From the NCBI RefSeq assembly GCF_003815875.1, contig NZ_CP033924.1:4960001-5024000 (forward strand): 64,000 nucleotides of DNA. Reading direction: 5' to 3'. Position numbers and translations under genes: made by a program. Below are positions 8,386-17,420 of this stretch, piece after piece (within the stretch, counting starts at the first letter, position 1; each line of letters begins with the position of its first letter). Below the pieces are notes generated by a model that was not told where the DNA came from, ran no database searches, and was given only the letters and a program-made list of their open reading frames with translations. This DNA is from Chryseobacterium lactis (GTDB lineage Bacteria; Bacteroidota; Bacteroidia; Flavobacteriales; Weeksellaceae).

Positions 8386-8778
8386 ATGAAAAAGAATGAA
8401 TTAATGCAATATAGCTGTCCTTTAGGCAAAGCCATGGCTGCCCTGGGAAGCAAATGGAAGCCCATTATCGTCCTGGTGATCAAAGACAGAAAGCTGCGTT
8501 TTGGAGAACTGGCAGTACGCATTAATGTAATTTCCAGAAAGGTGCTTACGGATCAATTAAGAGAAATGGAAAGCGATGGTTTGGTCATTCGTGAAGAGTT
8601 TAAAGAACTTCCTCCAAGAGTGGAATATTCACTTACGGAAAAAGGATTGGCACTATTACCTATTCTATATCTGCTGGAAGAATGGGAAGCAAAATATCAG
8701 GTGAAAGGATTGCATTCGGATAAAGATTGTTCTTTTTTGAATGAGGATGTAAAAAATAAAAAGGCTGTCAATGTTTGA
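8386..8778 (+). CDS. HxlR family winged-helix transcriptional regulator
   Basis: The 130-residue protein has the HxlR hallmarks: a Cys near the N-terminus in YSCPLGKAMAALGSKWKPIIV (Cys10), LRFGEL, then the recognition helix region ISRKVLTDQLREMESDGLV and the wing PPRVEYSLTEKG. Many HxlR proteins with an N-terminal Cys sense quinones or other electrophiles by thiol modification. That fits its divergent partner, an old yellow enzyme. It likely represses both promoters through the GTAAC array. The stop codon lies inside its own terminator hairpin. Confidence 0.92.
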   Translation: MKKNELMQYSCPLGKAMAALGSKWKPIIVLVIKDRKLRFGELAVRINVISRKVLTDQLREMESDGLVIREEFKELPPRVEYSLTEKGLALLPILYLLEEWEAKYQVKGLHSDKDCSFLNEDVKNKKAVNV

Positions 8779-8790
8779 TAGCCTTTTGCT
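8759..8790 (+). terminator. Terminator of the HxlR gene, overlapping its stop codon
   Basis: AAAAGGCTGTCAA pairs with TTGATAGCCTTTT (13 bp with one G-T) around a TGT loop. The TGA stop at 8776 lies within the 3' arm. Confidence 0.7.
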
Positions 8791-8828
8791 TTTAATGGGC
8801 AAAATTCATTGAGGCTACTTTCAAAAAG

Positions 8829-8857
8829 GTAAGTGTATCACCAAAAAGTAAGTATAT
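8829..8857 (+). promoter_or_regulatory. Direct repeat GTAAGTRTAT upstream of the AhpD-like gene
   Basis: GTAAGTGTAT at 8829 and GTAAGTATAT at 8848 recur with a 19-base period, 48 bases before the AhpD-like start. They resemble the GTAAC half-sites of the neighbouring HxlR array and may be a further site for that regulator. Confidence 0.35.
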
Positions 8858-8904
8858 AGGTTCAAAACCATTTCTGATGCAAATTTGCAGAAAAATATTT
8901 CATT

Positions 8905-9321
8905 ATGAATTACAAAGAAATTGCAAAAGAAACCATTGGAAATCTGTATAGAGCCCACAACAGCATTAGAAAATCCGGTATAGATGAAAAATTAATTGCC
9001 CTCGCCGAGCTCAGAGTATCTCAAATCAATAGCTGTGCTTATTGCTGTAGTTACCATGCTAAAGAACTGTCTGATTTTGGCTTTGAGCAGGATGTCATCA
9101 ACAGGCTACCAGGCTGGAAACATACCAATGTCTTCAATGATCGGCAAAAACTTGTTTTAGGCTGGGCAGAAGCCGTTACTTACAACAATGATGACTGGTA
9201 TGAAATGAGAGAGAAATTAATACAACAATTTACAGAAAGAGAAATTGTAGAACTGACTACAAGTATTACTTTGATGAGTACTTTAAATAGATTGCGTATT
9301 ACATTGGCTGAAGAGGAATAA
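8905..9321 (+). CDS. Carboxymuconolactone decarboxylase / AhpD-like protein
   Basis: A 138-residue all-helical protein with the AhpD core: a Glu upstream in LAELRV, then CAYCCSYHAKEL, giving CxxC followed by the conserved His. In AhpD this CxxC relays electrons to peroxiredoxin. Many relatives are uncharacterised disulfide reductases or peroxidases. It follows the HxlR gene on the same strand with its own upstream region, and an oxidative or electrophile stress role fits that setting. No ahpC partner is adjacent. Confidence 0.88.
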   Translation: MNYKEIAKETIGNLYRAHNSIRKSGIDEKLIALAELRVSQINSCAYCCSYHAKELSDFGFEQDVINRLPGWKHTNVFNDRQKLVLGWAEAVTYNNDDWYEMREKLIQQFTEREIVELTTSITLMSTLNRLRITLAEEE

Positions 9322-9323
9322 AG

Positions 9324-10163
9324 CTATAAGTTTCCAGATTCCCATGTACTCCAATGATTGTTAAAAAGCAAAACAGGTCTCCAATAAGAAGAATCTCCAG
9401 AAACCAAAATCTTAGCTATCATCTTATAGGTTTCCTGTTTACTTGGTAAAACTGTTCTGTCATAATGAAACTTGTCTATTGTCATTATTTTTTTTAATTT
9501 TTTGGGAATATGCATTTTTATTTCATCTTCTGAAGCATAAAGTAATGAGGGATTTACCTCATTATAATATCTTATTAAATCTCCAAATCCTACCAACCTC
9601 TTACCATTGTCAAAGTTCGCTATTTTAATACCTACTTTTTCATAATCTCTATAATTAGGATTAAAAGGCACAAATTGATTATGAATTTTTATTTCTTTTA
9701 TCTGTTCTCCAATATATTCAAATGTTTCTTGGTCGTTCCCTTCTTTATTTTCAATTCTTGTGAATTCATCACCATCAATTAGAACAATATAATTAGTATT
9801 ACTAGTATAATTTATATCAGAATATCTTTCTTTGGAATAATTAATACAGTTACCAATATAATTAAGCTCAATTTCTGCTCTTGTTGCTCTATTTTGATAT
9901 CCGTTTTTTTCAAAAACTACAGCCCATTGCCCTTCATCGTTTGCATATAAATGTATTCGATTTCCTGCTGTCATAAAATAACCATGTTCCAAATCCAGAA
10001 AAAAATTATATTGAATTTCACCTGATTTTTTTTGAGGAAAATACTGACTTGGTTTACCATTAAAAGCCAAATCTAATTGATCTAAAATTTCAGTTTCTGT
10101 ATACTTTTGGGCTTTACAAAAAAATAACGTAAAAAGCATATATATGATGAATGCTCGTTTCAT
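9324..10163 (-). CDS. Hypothetical exported protein
   Basis: A 279-residue protein with a signal peptide (MKRAFIIYMLFTLFFCKAQ) typical of Bacteroidota export. I recognise no domain. The mature part is rich in Tyr, Asn and Lys, and the gene is visibly more AT-rich than its neighbours, which hints at recent acquisition or relaxed codon use. It converges on the AhpD-like gene with only two bases between stop codons. No functional context is apparent. Confidence 0.75.
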   Translation of the reverse strand: MKRAFIIYMLFTLFFCKAQKYTETEILDQLDLAFNGKPSQYFPQKKSGEIQYNFFLDLEHGYFMTAGNRIHLYANDEGQWAVVFEKNGYQNRATRAEIELNYIGNCINYSKERYSDINYTSNTNYIVLIDGDEFTRIENKEGNDQETFEYIGEQIKEIKIHNQFVPFNPNYRDYEKVGIKIANFDNGKRLVGFGDLIRYYNEVNPSLLYASEDEIKMHIPKKLKKIMTIDKFHYDRTVLPSKQETYKMIAKILVSGDSSYWRPVLLFNNHWSTWESGNL

Positions 10164-10240
10164 AGACTTGGTTTAAAGATGGGCCAAAAAAATTATTTAG
10201 TCCTTAAATGTACAAATTTCCTGCAACTATGGTAAAACAA

Positions 10241-10266
10241 AACCGCTCCCAAAAAAGGAAGCGGTT
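10241..10266 (-). terminator. Terminator of the fused E1 gene
   Basis: On the minus strand AACCGCT and AGCGGTT enclose an inner CC/GG pair and a T6 loop, followed by TTGTTTT. It lies 25 bases after the E1 stop codon. Confidence 0.75.
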
Positions 10267-10290
10267 CAAAAATTTATTTAAAATCCCAAA

Positions 10291-12723
10291 TTAGAATATC
10301 GCAGGATATTTCTCAGGATTTGTTTCATTAAACATCGCGTAAATCTTCTCTACCATATCATCTGTAGACGGCTTACTGAAATAGTCACCATCACTTGCGT
10401 AGGCAGGTCTGTGATCATTTGCAGAAATCGTTAACGGATCTGAATCCAGATATCTGAATGCTTTTTGTTTTTCAAGAATCTGCTGTAAGATAAACCCTGT
10501 AGTTCCTCCTTCCACATCTTCGTCGATCACGACTAGTCTGTTTGTTTTCTTAACACTCTCACCGATTTCGTGAGATAAATCGAAAGGAATCAACGACTGG
10601 ATATCAATTACTTCTGCAGAAATTCCTAACTTTTCCAATTCGTTTGCTGCTTCTGTTACTACCCTCCAGGTAGAACCGTAAGTTACCAAAGTAACATCTG
10701 TTCCTTCTTTAGTCACTTCAATTTTACCTACAGGAACAGTGAATTCTCCTAAGTTATCAGGTTGCTTTTCCTTTAATCTGTATCCGTTCAGACATTCTAC
10801 GATGATTGCCGGTTCGTCTGCCTGAAGCATAGTGTTGTAGAATCCTGCAGCCTTTGTTAAGCTTCTCGGAACGAGTACCAGAATACCTTTTGAAAGGTTA
10901 AGAATTCCCGCCATCGGAGAACCTGAATGCCAGATTCCTTCCAGTCTGTGACCTCTTGTTCTGATGATCAAAGGAGCTTTCTGACCTCCTTTTGTTCTAT
11001 ATTGTACCGTTGCCAGGTCATCACTCATTCCTTGTAAACAGTAAAGGACATAGTCTAAATACTGGATTTCGGCGATTGGTCTTAAACCTCTCATCGCCAT
11101 ACCAATTCCTTGTCCAAGGATCGTAGCTTCACGAATTCCCGTATCGGCAATACGCAGTGCTCCGTATTTTTCCTGCATTCCTTCCAACCCCTGGTTTACA
11201 TCACCGATATTTCCGGTATCTTCACCAAAGATTAAGGTTTCAGGATATTTAGAGAAAATTTTGTCAAAGTTATTTCTGATCACTACTCTTCCGTCAACAT
11301 CTTCTGAGCTGTCAGAATATACCGGCGTGATCTCTTTGATGTTTTCAGCCTTCCATTGAGACTCTGAATATAGGTGAGAAGAATAGTTGTCTTTTTCGAT
11401 TTCAGAAACTTCATTGTATTTCTGCATCAATTGATTTCTTTCTGCCGAATTTGTTCCTCTCGTTGCTAATAAAGCCTTTCTTGTTAAATGGAATACATCT
11501 TTTTTAGCCTTAGAAACCAATTTATTGAACTGAGCGATATACGTTTCCACTTCAGCATTCTGACCTTTAAGGTTTTCTACTAGTGGTAAAATAGATTGAA
11601 TTAATTCAGTAATCGCTTTCTGGTAGTTATCCCAGGCTGTTTTTTGTCCGGCTTTTGCTTTCTTTTTCGCTTCTTCATCAATTGCTTCCAGCTCTTCAGC
11701 AGTAGCAATCACCTCTTCTTTTCCTTCAATTTCAATAGAATAGTTTAAAATCCATTCTTTGAATTTTGCCAGTCCGTCAAATTCTGCTTCCCATGCAAGA
11801 CGCTCTTCATTTTTATATCTTTCGTGAGATCCTGAAGTTGAGTGTCCCTGAGGCTGCGTAACATCTACAACGTGTACTACAACAGGAACGCTTTCTGTTC
11901 TTGCAAAATGTTCAGCTTTTGCATAAGCATCCAGTAATGCCGGATAATCCCATGCTTTCACCTGTATGATTTCACACCCTTGGTTCTCGCCCTCTTTTCT
12001 CTGGAAACCGCTTAACATTTCGCTGATATCAGCTTTTGCTCTTTGGTTTTTTGTAGGAACCGAAATTCCATATCCGTCATCCCAGATTGACACAATCATA
12101 GGAACCTGAAGCGCACAAGCAGCATTCAGTGTTTCCCAGAAATGCCCTTCTGCTGTAGAAGCATCACCAATGGTTCCGAAAGCGATTTCATTCCCTTGTT
12201 TTGAGAATTTTTCAGAACCTTCAAAGGTTACATTTTTATAAATAGTAGAAGCCTGAGCAAGTCCTAATAATCTTGGCATTTGTCCTGCAGTAGGAGAAAT
12301 ATCGGAAGAAATATTCTTTTGTGCTGTTAAATCTTTCCAGCTTCCGTCTTCATTTAAACTTCTTGTTGCAAAATGCCCGTTCATTTGTCTACCTGCTGAA
12401 GCCGGCTCTCTGTCTACATTGGTATCAGCATACATTTGTGCAAAGAAGCTTTCCACCGTCAGGGCATCTACTGCTAATGCAAAAGTCTGATCCCTGTAGT
12501 ATCCTGAACGGAAGTCTCCATTTCTGAAAACCTTCGCCATTGCCAGCTGAGGAAGTTCCTTTCCATCCCCAAAAATTCCAAATTTAGCTTTTCCAGTGAG
12601 CACTTCTCTTCTTCCGAGATAAGACATTTCACGAGAGATCCTTCCTAACCTGTAATCGTCAAGTATCTGATTTTTAAAATCTTGAAAGGATATTTGCTGT
12701 GTTTCAATATAGGTTGTTTGCAT
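10291..12723 (-). CDS. 2-oxoacid dehydrogenase E1, fused alpha and beta subunits
   Basis: An 810-residue thiamine-diphosphate enzyme. The first half is E1 alpha, with the ThDP motif starting GDASTAEGHFWETLNA and ending near WDDGYGIS. Residues from about 480 are E1 beta, with VVIRNNFDKIF, LIFGEDTGNIGDVNQGLEG and a transketolase C-terminal domain from about 680. It decarboxylates a 2-oxoacid and acylates the lipoyl domain of E2; branched-chain oxoacid or pyruvate substrates both fit. I start at the ATG at 12723 (MQTTYIETQ) rather than an upstream TTG that would add ten residues. No E2 or E3 gene is nearby, so the partners are encoded elsewhere. Confidence 0.92.
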   Translation of the reverse strand: MQTTYIETQQISFQDFKNQILDDYRLGRISREMSYLGRREVLTGKAKFGIFGDGKELPQLAMAKVFRNGDFRSGYYRDQTFALAVDALTVESFFAQMYADTNVDREPASAGRQMNGHFATRSLNEDGSWKDLTAQKNISSDISPTAGQMPRLLGLAQASTIYKNVTFEGSEKFSKQGNEIAFGTIGDASTAEGHFWETLNAACALQVPMIVSIWDDGYGISVPTKNQRAKADISEMLSGFQRKEGENQGCEIIQVKAWDYPALLDAYAKAEHFARTESVPVVVHVVDVTQPQGHSTSGSHERYKNEERLAWEAEFDGLAKFKEWILNYSIEIEGKEEVIATAEELEAIDEEAKKKAKAGQKTAWDNYQKAITELIQSILPLVENLKGQNAEVETYIAQFNKLVSKAKKDVFHLTRKALLATRGTNSAERNQLMQKYNEVSEIEKDNYSSHLYSESQWKAENIKEITPVYSDSSEDVDGRVVIRNNFDKIFSKYPETLIFGEDTGNIGDVNQGLEGMQEKYGALRIADTGIREATILGQGIGMAMRGLRPIAEIQYLDYVLYCLQGMSDDLATVQYRTKGGQKAPLIIRTRGHRLEGIWHSGSPMAGILNLSKGILVLVPRSLTKAAGFYNTMLQADEPAIIVECLNGYRLKEKQPDNLGEFTVPVGKIEVTKEGTDVTLVTYGSTWRVVTEAANELEKLGISAEVIDIQSLIPFDLSHEIGESVKKTNRLVVIDEDVEGGTTGFILQQILEKQKAFRYLDSDPLTISANDHRPAYASDGDYFSKPSTDDMVEKIYAMFNETNPEKYPAIF

Positions 12724-12860
12724 AGCTAAGTAAAAAAGTTTTTTATTCTTCAAGTATTTTGCTAATATACACTTTTTAAATTAATTTTAATTTTTATTAA
12801 TCTTTTTTAAAAATTTGATAATAATAAAAATTGTGCGTTATTTTGAAAAAAATTGTAAAG

Positions 12861-13154
12861 ATGGAAAAAAAGTCACCTCATATTTTGAATGCATCTAGCA
12901 ATCTTTTAGGGTTTTCACTGATCATTATTACTTCACTGAAAATTGCTAGAATAAGTCAGAGTACCTATTTAGACGAATTTGCAGGATTTGCCTGTATTCT
13001 TTTTGCCTGCAGCTGCTTCTTTTCATTCCTGGCGATCAGAACAAAAAGAGAAAAGCAAGAATATAGGTTTGAGACTATTGCGGATTATTTATTTTTAACA
13101 GCCTTATTTTGTATAGTTCTAGCTGTTATTATTGTAACCCTAAAAATTATTTAA
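12861..13154 (+). CDS. Small hypothetical membrane protein
   Basis: From the ATG at 12861 the protein has 97 residues with three predicted membrane segments (about 14-30, 40-60 and 75-96), a basic loop TKREKQE between the last two, and nothing else recognisable. An in-frame TTG at 12831 would add ten residues, but the ATG is preferred. It converges on the polyprenyl synthase gene with a single base between the stop codons. Function unknown. Confidence 0.65.
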   Translation: MEKKSPHILNASSNLLGFSLIIITSLKIARISQSTYLDEFAGFACILFACSCFFSFLAIRTKREKQEYRFETIADYLFLTALFCIVLAVIIVTLKII

Positions 13155-13155
13155 T

Positions 13156-14172
13156 TTAAAATTTTCGCTCAATTACATAATCCAGCATACTATGCAATGA
13201 CCTTTTAGGTTCAGAATCCGGAAATTCATTCAGGATATCTTTTGCTTTTTGCTGGAAATCTTTCATGATCGTAATCGCATACTCTAATCCTCCGGAGTTT
13301 TTAACAAACTCTATCAGTTCCTTTACTCTTTTGGGATTATTGTTATAACGTTTTATGGTATCAAAATAATATTTACGGTTCTTTTCATCAGCAATCTTTA
13401 GCGTATGAATCAAAGGCAGGGTCATTTTCTGTTCCTTAATATCAATTCCTACCGGTTTACCGATTACATTCGAACTTAAATAGTCAAAAAGGTCATCCTT
13501 GATCTGAAATGCCATCCCCGTATAAGTTCCGAAATCCAGCATTTTCTTGGCAAGTTGCTCATCGGCACTATTTGAAAGAACACCAATTTCACAGCACGCA
13601 GCAATTAAAGTAGCTGTTTTCTGACGGATAATTTCATAATAAACGTCTTCTGTGATATCCAGTTTTCTGGCTTTCTCCAACTGAAGAAGCTCACCCTCAG
13701 ACATTTCACGGATTGTTCTGGAAATTACGCCAAGCAAATCATAATCCTTATGGTCTGTAGAGAGCAATACTGATTTGGACAAAAGGTAATCTCCTACCAA
13801 AACAGCAATTTTATTTTTCCACAGCGCATTGATGGAGAAGAAATTACGACGCTTGAAACTTTCATCCACGACATCATCATGAACCAAAGTCGCTGTGTGA
13901 ATCAATTCAATCATTGAAGCTCCCCGATACGTCTTTTCAGTGACCTCTCCTACCAGCTTAGCACAAAGAAATACAAACATAGGACGCATCTGTTTCCCTT
14001 TTGTGGTAACAATAAAACGAGTTACTTTATCTAATAAAGGGACTTTACTCTGCATTGATTCATAAAACTTCTGTTCGAAAAGTTTCATTTCCTCATTGAT
14101 CGGTTGCTTAATGTCTTCTACAATGTTTGCCACAATCTGCGAATGATGGATGAATAAATTATTAATTCTCAC
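13156..14172 (-). CDS. Polyprenyl (octaprenyl-type) diphosphate synthase
   Basis: A 338-residue trans-isoprenyl diphosphate synthase. The first aspartate-rich motif is DDVVD in LVHDDVVDESFKRR and the second is DDLFD in QIKDDLFDYL. KGKQMRPMFV binds diphosphate. It makes the long isoprenoid chain of the menaquinone tail by successive addition of isopentenyl diphosphate; chain length cannot be read from sequence. The start used is a GTG at 14172. A second GTG at 14133 (ANIVEDIKQ) is equally possible and gives 325 residues. It lies directly downstream of the secreted-protein gene and may share its transcript. Confidence 0.9.
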   Translation of the reverse strand: MRINNLFIHHSQIVANIVEDIKQPINEEMKLFEQKFYESMQSKVPLLDKVTRFIVTTKGKQMRPMFVFLCAKLVGEVTEKTYRGASMIELIHTATLVHDDVVDESFKRRNFFSINALWKNKIAVLVGDYLLSKSVLLSTDHKDYDLLGVISRTIREMSEGELLQLEKARKLDITEDVYYEIIRQKTATLIAACCEIGVLSNSADEQLAKKMLDFGTYTGMAFQIKDDLFDYLSSNVIGKPVGIDIKEQKMTLPLIHTLKIADEKNRKYYFDTIKRYNNNPKRVKELIEFVKNSGGLEYAITIMKDFQQKAKDILNEFPDSEPKRSLHSMLDYVIERKF

Positions 14173-14207
14173 AAAGATAATTTTTTTCGCTCAATTTTAA
14201 GAGAAAA

Positions 14208-15086
14208 TTAATCTTTGAGTTTATCTTTTGGAATAAAATAGAACGCAGGTTTGGTACTACCTAAGCGCGATTTAAACTTTTCACCGGAGATAAAAATCCC
14301 GGTCTCGTCTACGGCAATCCCTTCAATCTGACCAATTGACAAAGAACTTCCGAGATAATAATGCTTCGGTCTCTCATTAAAAAACACTCCGGGTTCCGTT
14401 TCTGTAAAAATATCCAGAAACACTTCCGTTTTCTTGGTATATCCCACCAAATAAAGTTTTTTTTCAAAGTAGGCAGCATCTGTCACCATAAAATTGGTTT
14501 TATAGGTTTCTGTCATTGCTGCATTTTGCTTCTCATACTTTTCAGGGTCTATCACATAATGATGGGTTGCTTTTGAAGCCCATTCTTTTGTGAAAAGATG
14601 AATTTTCCCATTAGTATACACCATGGCTTCCGCATCAAAGTCTGTATTAAAATAAGTGGAAATATAGTCCGTCTGTTCCGGGTAATGAAAAAGAATTTCT
14701 TTAACCTGATCGTTTTGCAGGCTGTCATTTTTAAATGGCACTTTAAAAATTTTAAGGTGTCTTCTGCTTCCGTCATTATTTCCGAAATCACCGATATAAA
14801 AATGAGTTCCGTCATTGGTTAACGCCTCCCAATCGGTATTTTTACCGTTCACTTTAAAGGTCTTTACAATTTCTCCTGAAGTTTTACTGATCTCAAATAA
14901 TTCCGGAGCGTTCCCACTGTCGTTAAAGGTATACAGTTTTCCATTCAACATATTCAATCCGGAGGTTTCCTGGATCTTATCATCCAAATAACCGATTCTG
15001 TATTTTTTTATTTTAAGGAAATCAGGTTGTTGCGAAAATGCAGATTGGCCAATAACAAAAGCGGCCACCAGAAGGAATTTTTTCAT
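14208..15086 (-). CDS. Hypothetical secreted protein, probably beta-propeller
   Basis: A 292-residue protein with a clear signal peptide (MKKFLLVAAFVIGQSAFSQ). The mature part has repeated short strand motifs such as LYTFNDSGNAPELFEIS, HFYIGDFGNNDG, AEAMVYTNGKIHLFTKEW and GQIEGIAVDETGIFISGE, typical of propeller blades of the SdiA-regulated/esterase-like type. No catalytic residues can be assigned. It precedes the polyprenyl synthase by 35 bases on the same strand, but the two share no obvious function. Confidence 0.7.
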   Translation of the reverse strand: MKKFLLVAAFVIGQSAFSQQPDFLKIKKYRIGYLDDKIQETSGLNMLNGKLYTFNDSGNAPELFEISKTSGEIVKTFKVNGKNTDWEALTNDGTHFYIGDFGNNDGSRRHLKIFKVPFKNDSLQNDQVKEILFHYPEQTDYISTYFNTDFDAEAMVYTNGKIHLFTKEWASKATHHYVIDPEKYEKQNAAMTETYKTNFMVTDAAYFEKKLYLVGYTKKTEVFLDIFTETEPGVFFNERPKHYYLGSSLSIGQIEGIAVDETGIFISGEKFKSRLGSTKPAFYFIPKDKLKD

Positions 15087-15228
15087 AAGACAAAAATAAG
15101 GCTTTCAGTTTAAATGAGTGGTAAAGGTACAGGATGCTGGATTCGGGTAATTGAATTTGAAAGATGGTTGAATAATTTATGACTTTGTATATTGCAATTT
15201 TACCGTTTGGGTATTTTTATATAGCAGA

Positions 15229-15250
15229 AAAACGGACTAAAAAGCCCGTC
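15229..15250 (-). terminator. Terminator of the sterol-desaturase-like gene
   Basis: On the minus strand ACGGGC-TTTTTA-GTCCGT forms a six-base stem (one G-T), followed by TTTTT. It lies 36 bases after the stop codon. Confidence 0.6.
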
Positions 15251-15285
15251 CTTCTTATAGATTTTTATTGGTATCAATATTGAAA

Positions 15286-16239
15286 TCAAGCAATTTTCTG
15301 TTCATTCTGATTGTCTTGCTGTTCTTTCTTTCTGGCTTGTCTTGCAAAATATTCTTTCTGATATTGTCTTACCGTTTTTCCTGTTCCATCATGCCTCCAT
15401 CCGGGTGAATTGAAAATATAGTTGATTCTATCAGTAAATTTCAATCCCGGCTGTTTAAGGTCTTTCCATATCTTTCGCCATTCATAGAAGAGAACGGTAT
15501 CCGGTCTGTTATCGGGCATTTTTGGATAAATACCATATTTTACCGGAACATTGGGATCTTCTTTTTCAAAAGTTCCGAATATTTTATCCCAGATAATCAA
15601 ACACATTCCCATATTCTTATCCAGATATTTTACGTTACATGCATGATGTACGCGGTGGTGAGAAGGAGTTACCAGGATATATTCAAGAATTCCCATGCTC
15701 TTTACGGTTTGCGTATGAACCCAGGTTCCATATACCTGCCCGATTGCATAGGCCACCATAATATGCCATGGATTAAATCCTAAAAATGCCAACGGCGAAA
15801 AGTATAAATATCTGTAAAGCGGCTGTAGCACAGGGCTTCTGAAACCTGTTGTAAGATTAAAGAATTCTGAACTATGGTGCGTGATGTGAACTGCCCAGAA
15901 AGCTCTGGAACGGTGATCTACATAATGCAGCACATAGTAGGCAAAATCTGTGATTATAAAACAAGCGATCAGGTACCAGATACTCAGATCCCATGAGAAA
16001 AGTCTGTGGTGATAAAAGAAAAACATCACTCCCATGGCAAAGGCCTTCATGATAAGGTCAAGACCAAAATTCATCAAAGCCAGATAAACATTGGTTGCCA
16101 GGTCTTTTCCACTATATAATTTAGCTTCGGAAACATGGCTGTAAATCATTTCAGCTAAAATAACTGTAGCATGTAAGGGAATTGCCCAGGCATACACATT
16201 TTCTAACCCGTCCTCGCTCATAAGAAAATCCATCATCAT
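15286..16239 (-). CDS. Sterol desaturase / fatty acid hydroxylase family protein
   Basis: A 317-residue membrane protein with the di-iron histidine clusters of the family: HYVDHRSRAFWAVHITHHSSEF in the middle and PSHHRVHHACN further on. Several hydrophobic helices precede and separate them. The C-terminus is a charged, Gln/Lys-rich tail. Members hydroxylate or desaturate lipids at the membrane using oxygen; bacterial homologues often act on fatty acids, carotenoids or sphingolipids. The substrate here is unknown. The gene is flanked by terminators and appears monocistronic. Confidence 0.88.
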   Translation of the reverse strand: MMMDFLMSEDGLENVYAWAIPLHATVILAEMIYSHVSEAKLYSGKDLATNVYLALMNFGLDLIMKAFAMGVMFFFYHHRLFSWDLSIWYLIACFIITDFAYYVLHYVDHRSRAFWAVHITHHSSEFFNLTTGFRSPVLQPLYRYLYFSPLAFLGFNPWHIMVAYAIGQVYGTWVHTQTVKSMGILEYILVTPSHHRVHHACNVKYLDKNMGMCLIIWDKIFGTFEKEDPNVPVKYGIYPKMPDNRPDTVLFYEWRKIWKDLKQPGLKFTDRINYIFNSPGWRHDGTGKTVRQYQKEYFARQARKKEQQDNQNEQKIA

Positions 16240-16311
16240 AAAATAATTTTATGCAAAGGTAGGACTTTAGGGTATTTTTAAAGGGCGTTTTAAGGTTTTT
16301 TTAAGAAAATT

Positions 16312-17346
16312 TTAATCCGTTGCTTTATTGGCTAACTGTCCGCAAGCTGCATCAATATCGCCACCACGACTTCTTCTGACCATTACAGTAACGCCGGCAT
16401 TTTCCAGCTGTCTTATGTAGTTTTCCTCTGCCTGCTTGTTGCATTGGTCATACTTTCCGTCACCGATCGGATTGTATTGGATAAGGTTTACCTTGGAAGG
16501 AACCTGCTTACAGTATTTGATTAAAGCTTTGATATCTTCATCCCCGTCATTAATTCCTTTCCATACACAGTATTCAAAAGTAATAACAGAGCCTGTTTTC
16601 TGATACCAGTATTGAAGGGCTTCCATAATATCCGTTAAAGGGAACTTATCCGAAAAAGGCATGATTTCATTACGCTTAGATTCAATCGCTGAGTGAAGTG
16701 ATAGGGCCAGTTTCACACGCAATTCTTCATCTGCAAGCATTTTCATCATCTTCGGAATCCCTGAGGTGGAAACGGTGATTCTTCTTGGAGACATTCCGAG
16801 ACCTTCAGGTTGGGTAATTTTTTTGATGGCTTCCACTACATTTTTGTAATTCATCATAGGCTCTCCCATTCCCATAAAAACGATATTGGAAAGCGGTCTG
16901 TCAAAGTACATTTTACTTTGGCTGTCAATCAGTGCAACCTGATCTACAATTTCGGCAACTTCAAGATTTCTCATTCTTTTCAGTCTTGCCGTTGCGCAGA
17001 ATTCGCAATTTAATGAGCAGCCCACCTGTGAAGAAACACAAGCTGTAGTTCTTGTTTCTGTTGGAATCAAAACAGATTCAACCAGTAATCCATCATGAAG
17101 CTTTACTCCATTTTTGATGGTTCCGTCATTACTTTTTTGAAGCAGGTCAACGGAAACAGGATTAATGGTATATTCCTCGGAAATTTTTTCACGAAGAGAT
17201 TTCGAAAGATTCGTCATTTCATCAATCGAATGGAGGTTTTTACTCCATAGCCAGTCATAGACCTGTTTCGCACGAAACGGTTTTTCTCCCAAAGACACAA
17301 AGTAGTCTTTAAGCTGGTCTAATGATAATATACGGATATCTTTCAT
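16312..17346 (-). CDS. rlmN: 23S rRNA (adenine-2503-C2)-methyltransferase RlmN
   Basis: A 344-residue radical SAM enzyme. The cluster motif is CSLNCEFC (CxxxCxxC) within VSSQVGCSLNCEFCATARL. The N-terminal helical domain with FRAKQVYDWLW, the FMGMGEPMMN motif and a C-terminal Cys in DAACGQL, where the family has its methyl-carrying Cys, are all present. It methylates C2 of A2503 in 23S rRNA and A37 in some tRNAs. It lies downstream of queA on the same strand but is separated from it by a strong hairpin, so it may have its own promoter. Confidence 0.96.
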   Translation of the reverse strand: MKDIRILSLDQLKDYFVSLGEKPFRAKQVYDWLWSKNLHSIDEMTNLSKSLREKISEEYTINPVSVDLLQKSNDGTIKNGVKLHDGLLVESVLIPTETRTTACVSSQVGCSLNCEFCATARLKRMRNLEVAEIVDQVALIDSQSKMYFDRPLSNIVFMGMGEPMMNYKNVVEAIKKITQPEGLGMSPRRITVSTSGIPKMMKMLADEELRVKLALSLHSAIESKRNEIMPFSDKFPLTDIMEALQYWYQKTGSVITFEYCVWKGINDGDEDIKALIKYCKQVPSKVNLIQYNPIGDGKYDQCNKQAEENYIRQLENAGVTVMVRRSRGGDIDAACGQLANKATD

Positions 17347-17352
17347 AATATT

Positions 17353-17411
17353 AAAGAGCCAGGTTAAAAGTAAAATTTAAAAACCCTATTCTATTTTTAA
17401 CCTGGCTCTTT
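17353..17411 (-). terminator. Terminator between queA and rlmN
   Basis: AAAGAGCCAGGTTAAAA (17353-17369) is the exact complement of the arm ending at 17411, with a 24-base AT-rich loop. On the minus strand the stem closes queA, ten bases after its stop codon. The stem also reads as a terminator-like structure on the plus strand, where TTTTTACTTTTTT follows. Confidence 0.65.
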
Positions 17412-17420
17412 TTACTTTTT

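Noticed and set aside
12724..12753. TTG-initiated N-terminal extension of the fused E1 protein
   Set aside because: The ATG at 12723 gives the usual E1 alpha start; the extension adds ten residues without family support. The same reasoning was applied at 12831, 19453 and 36616.
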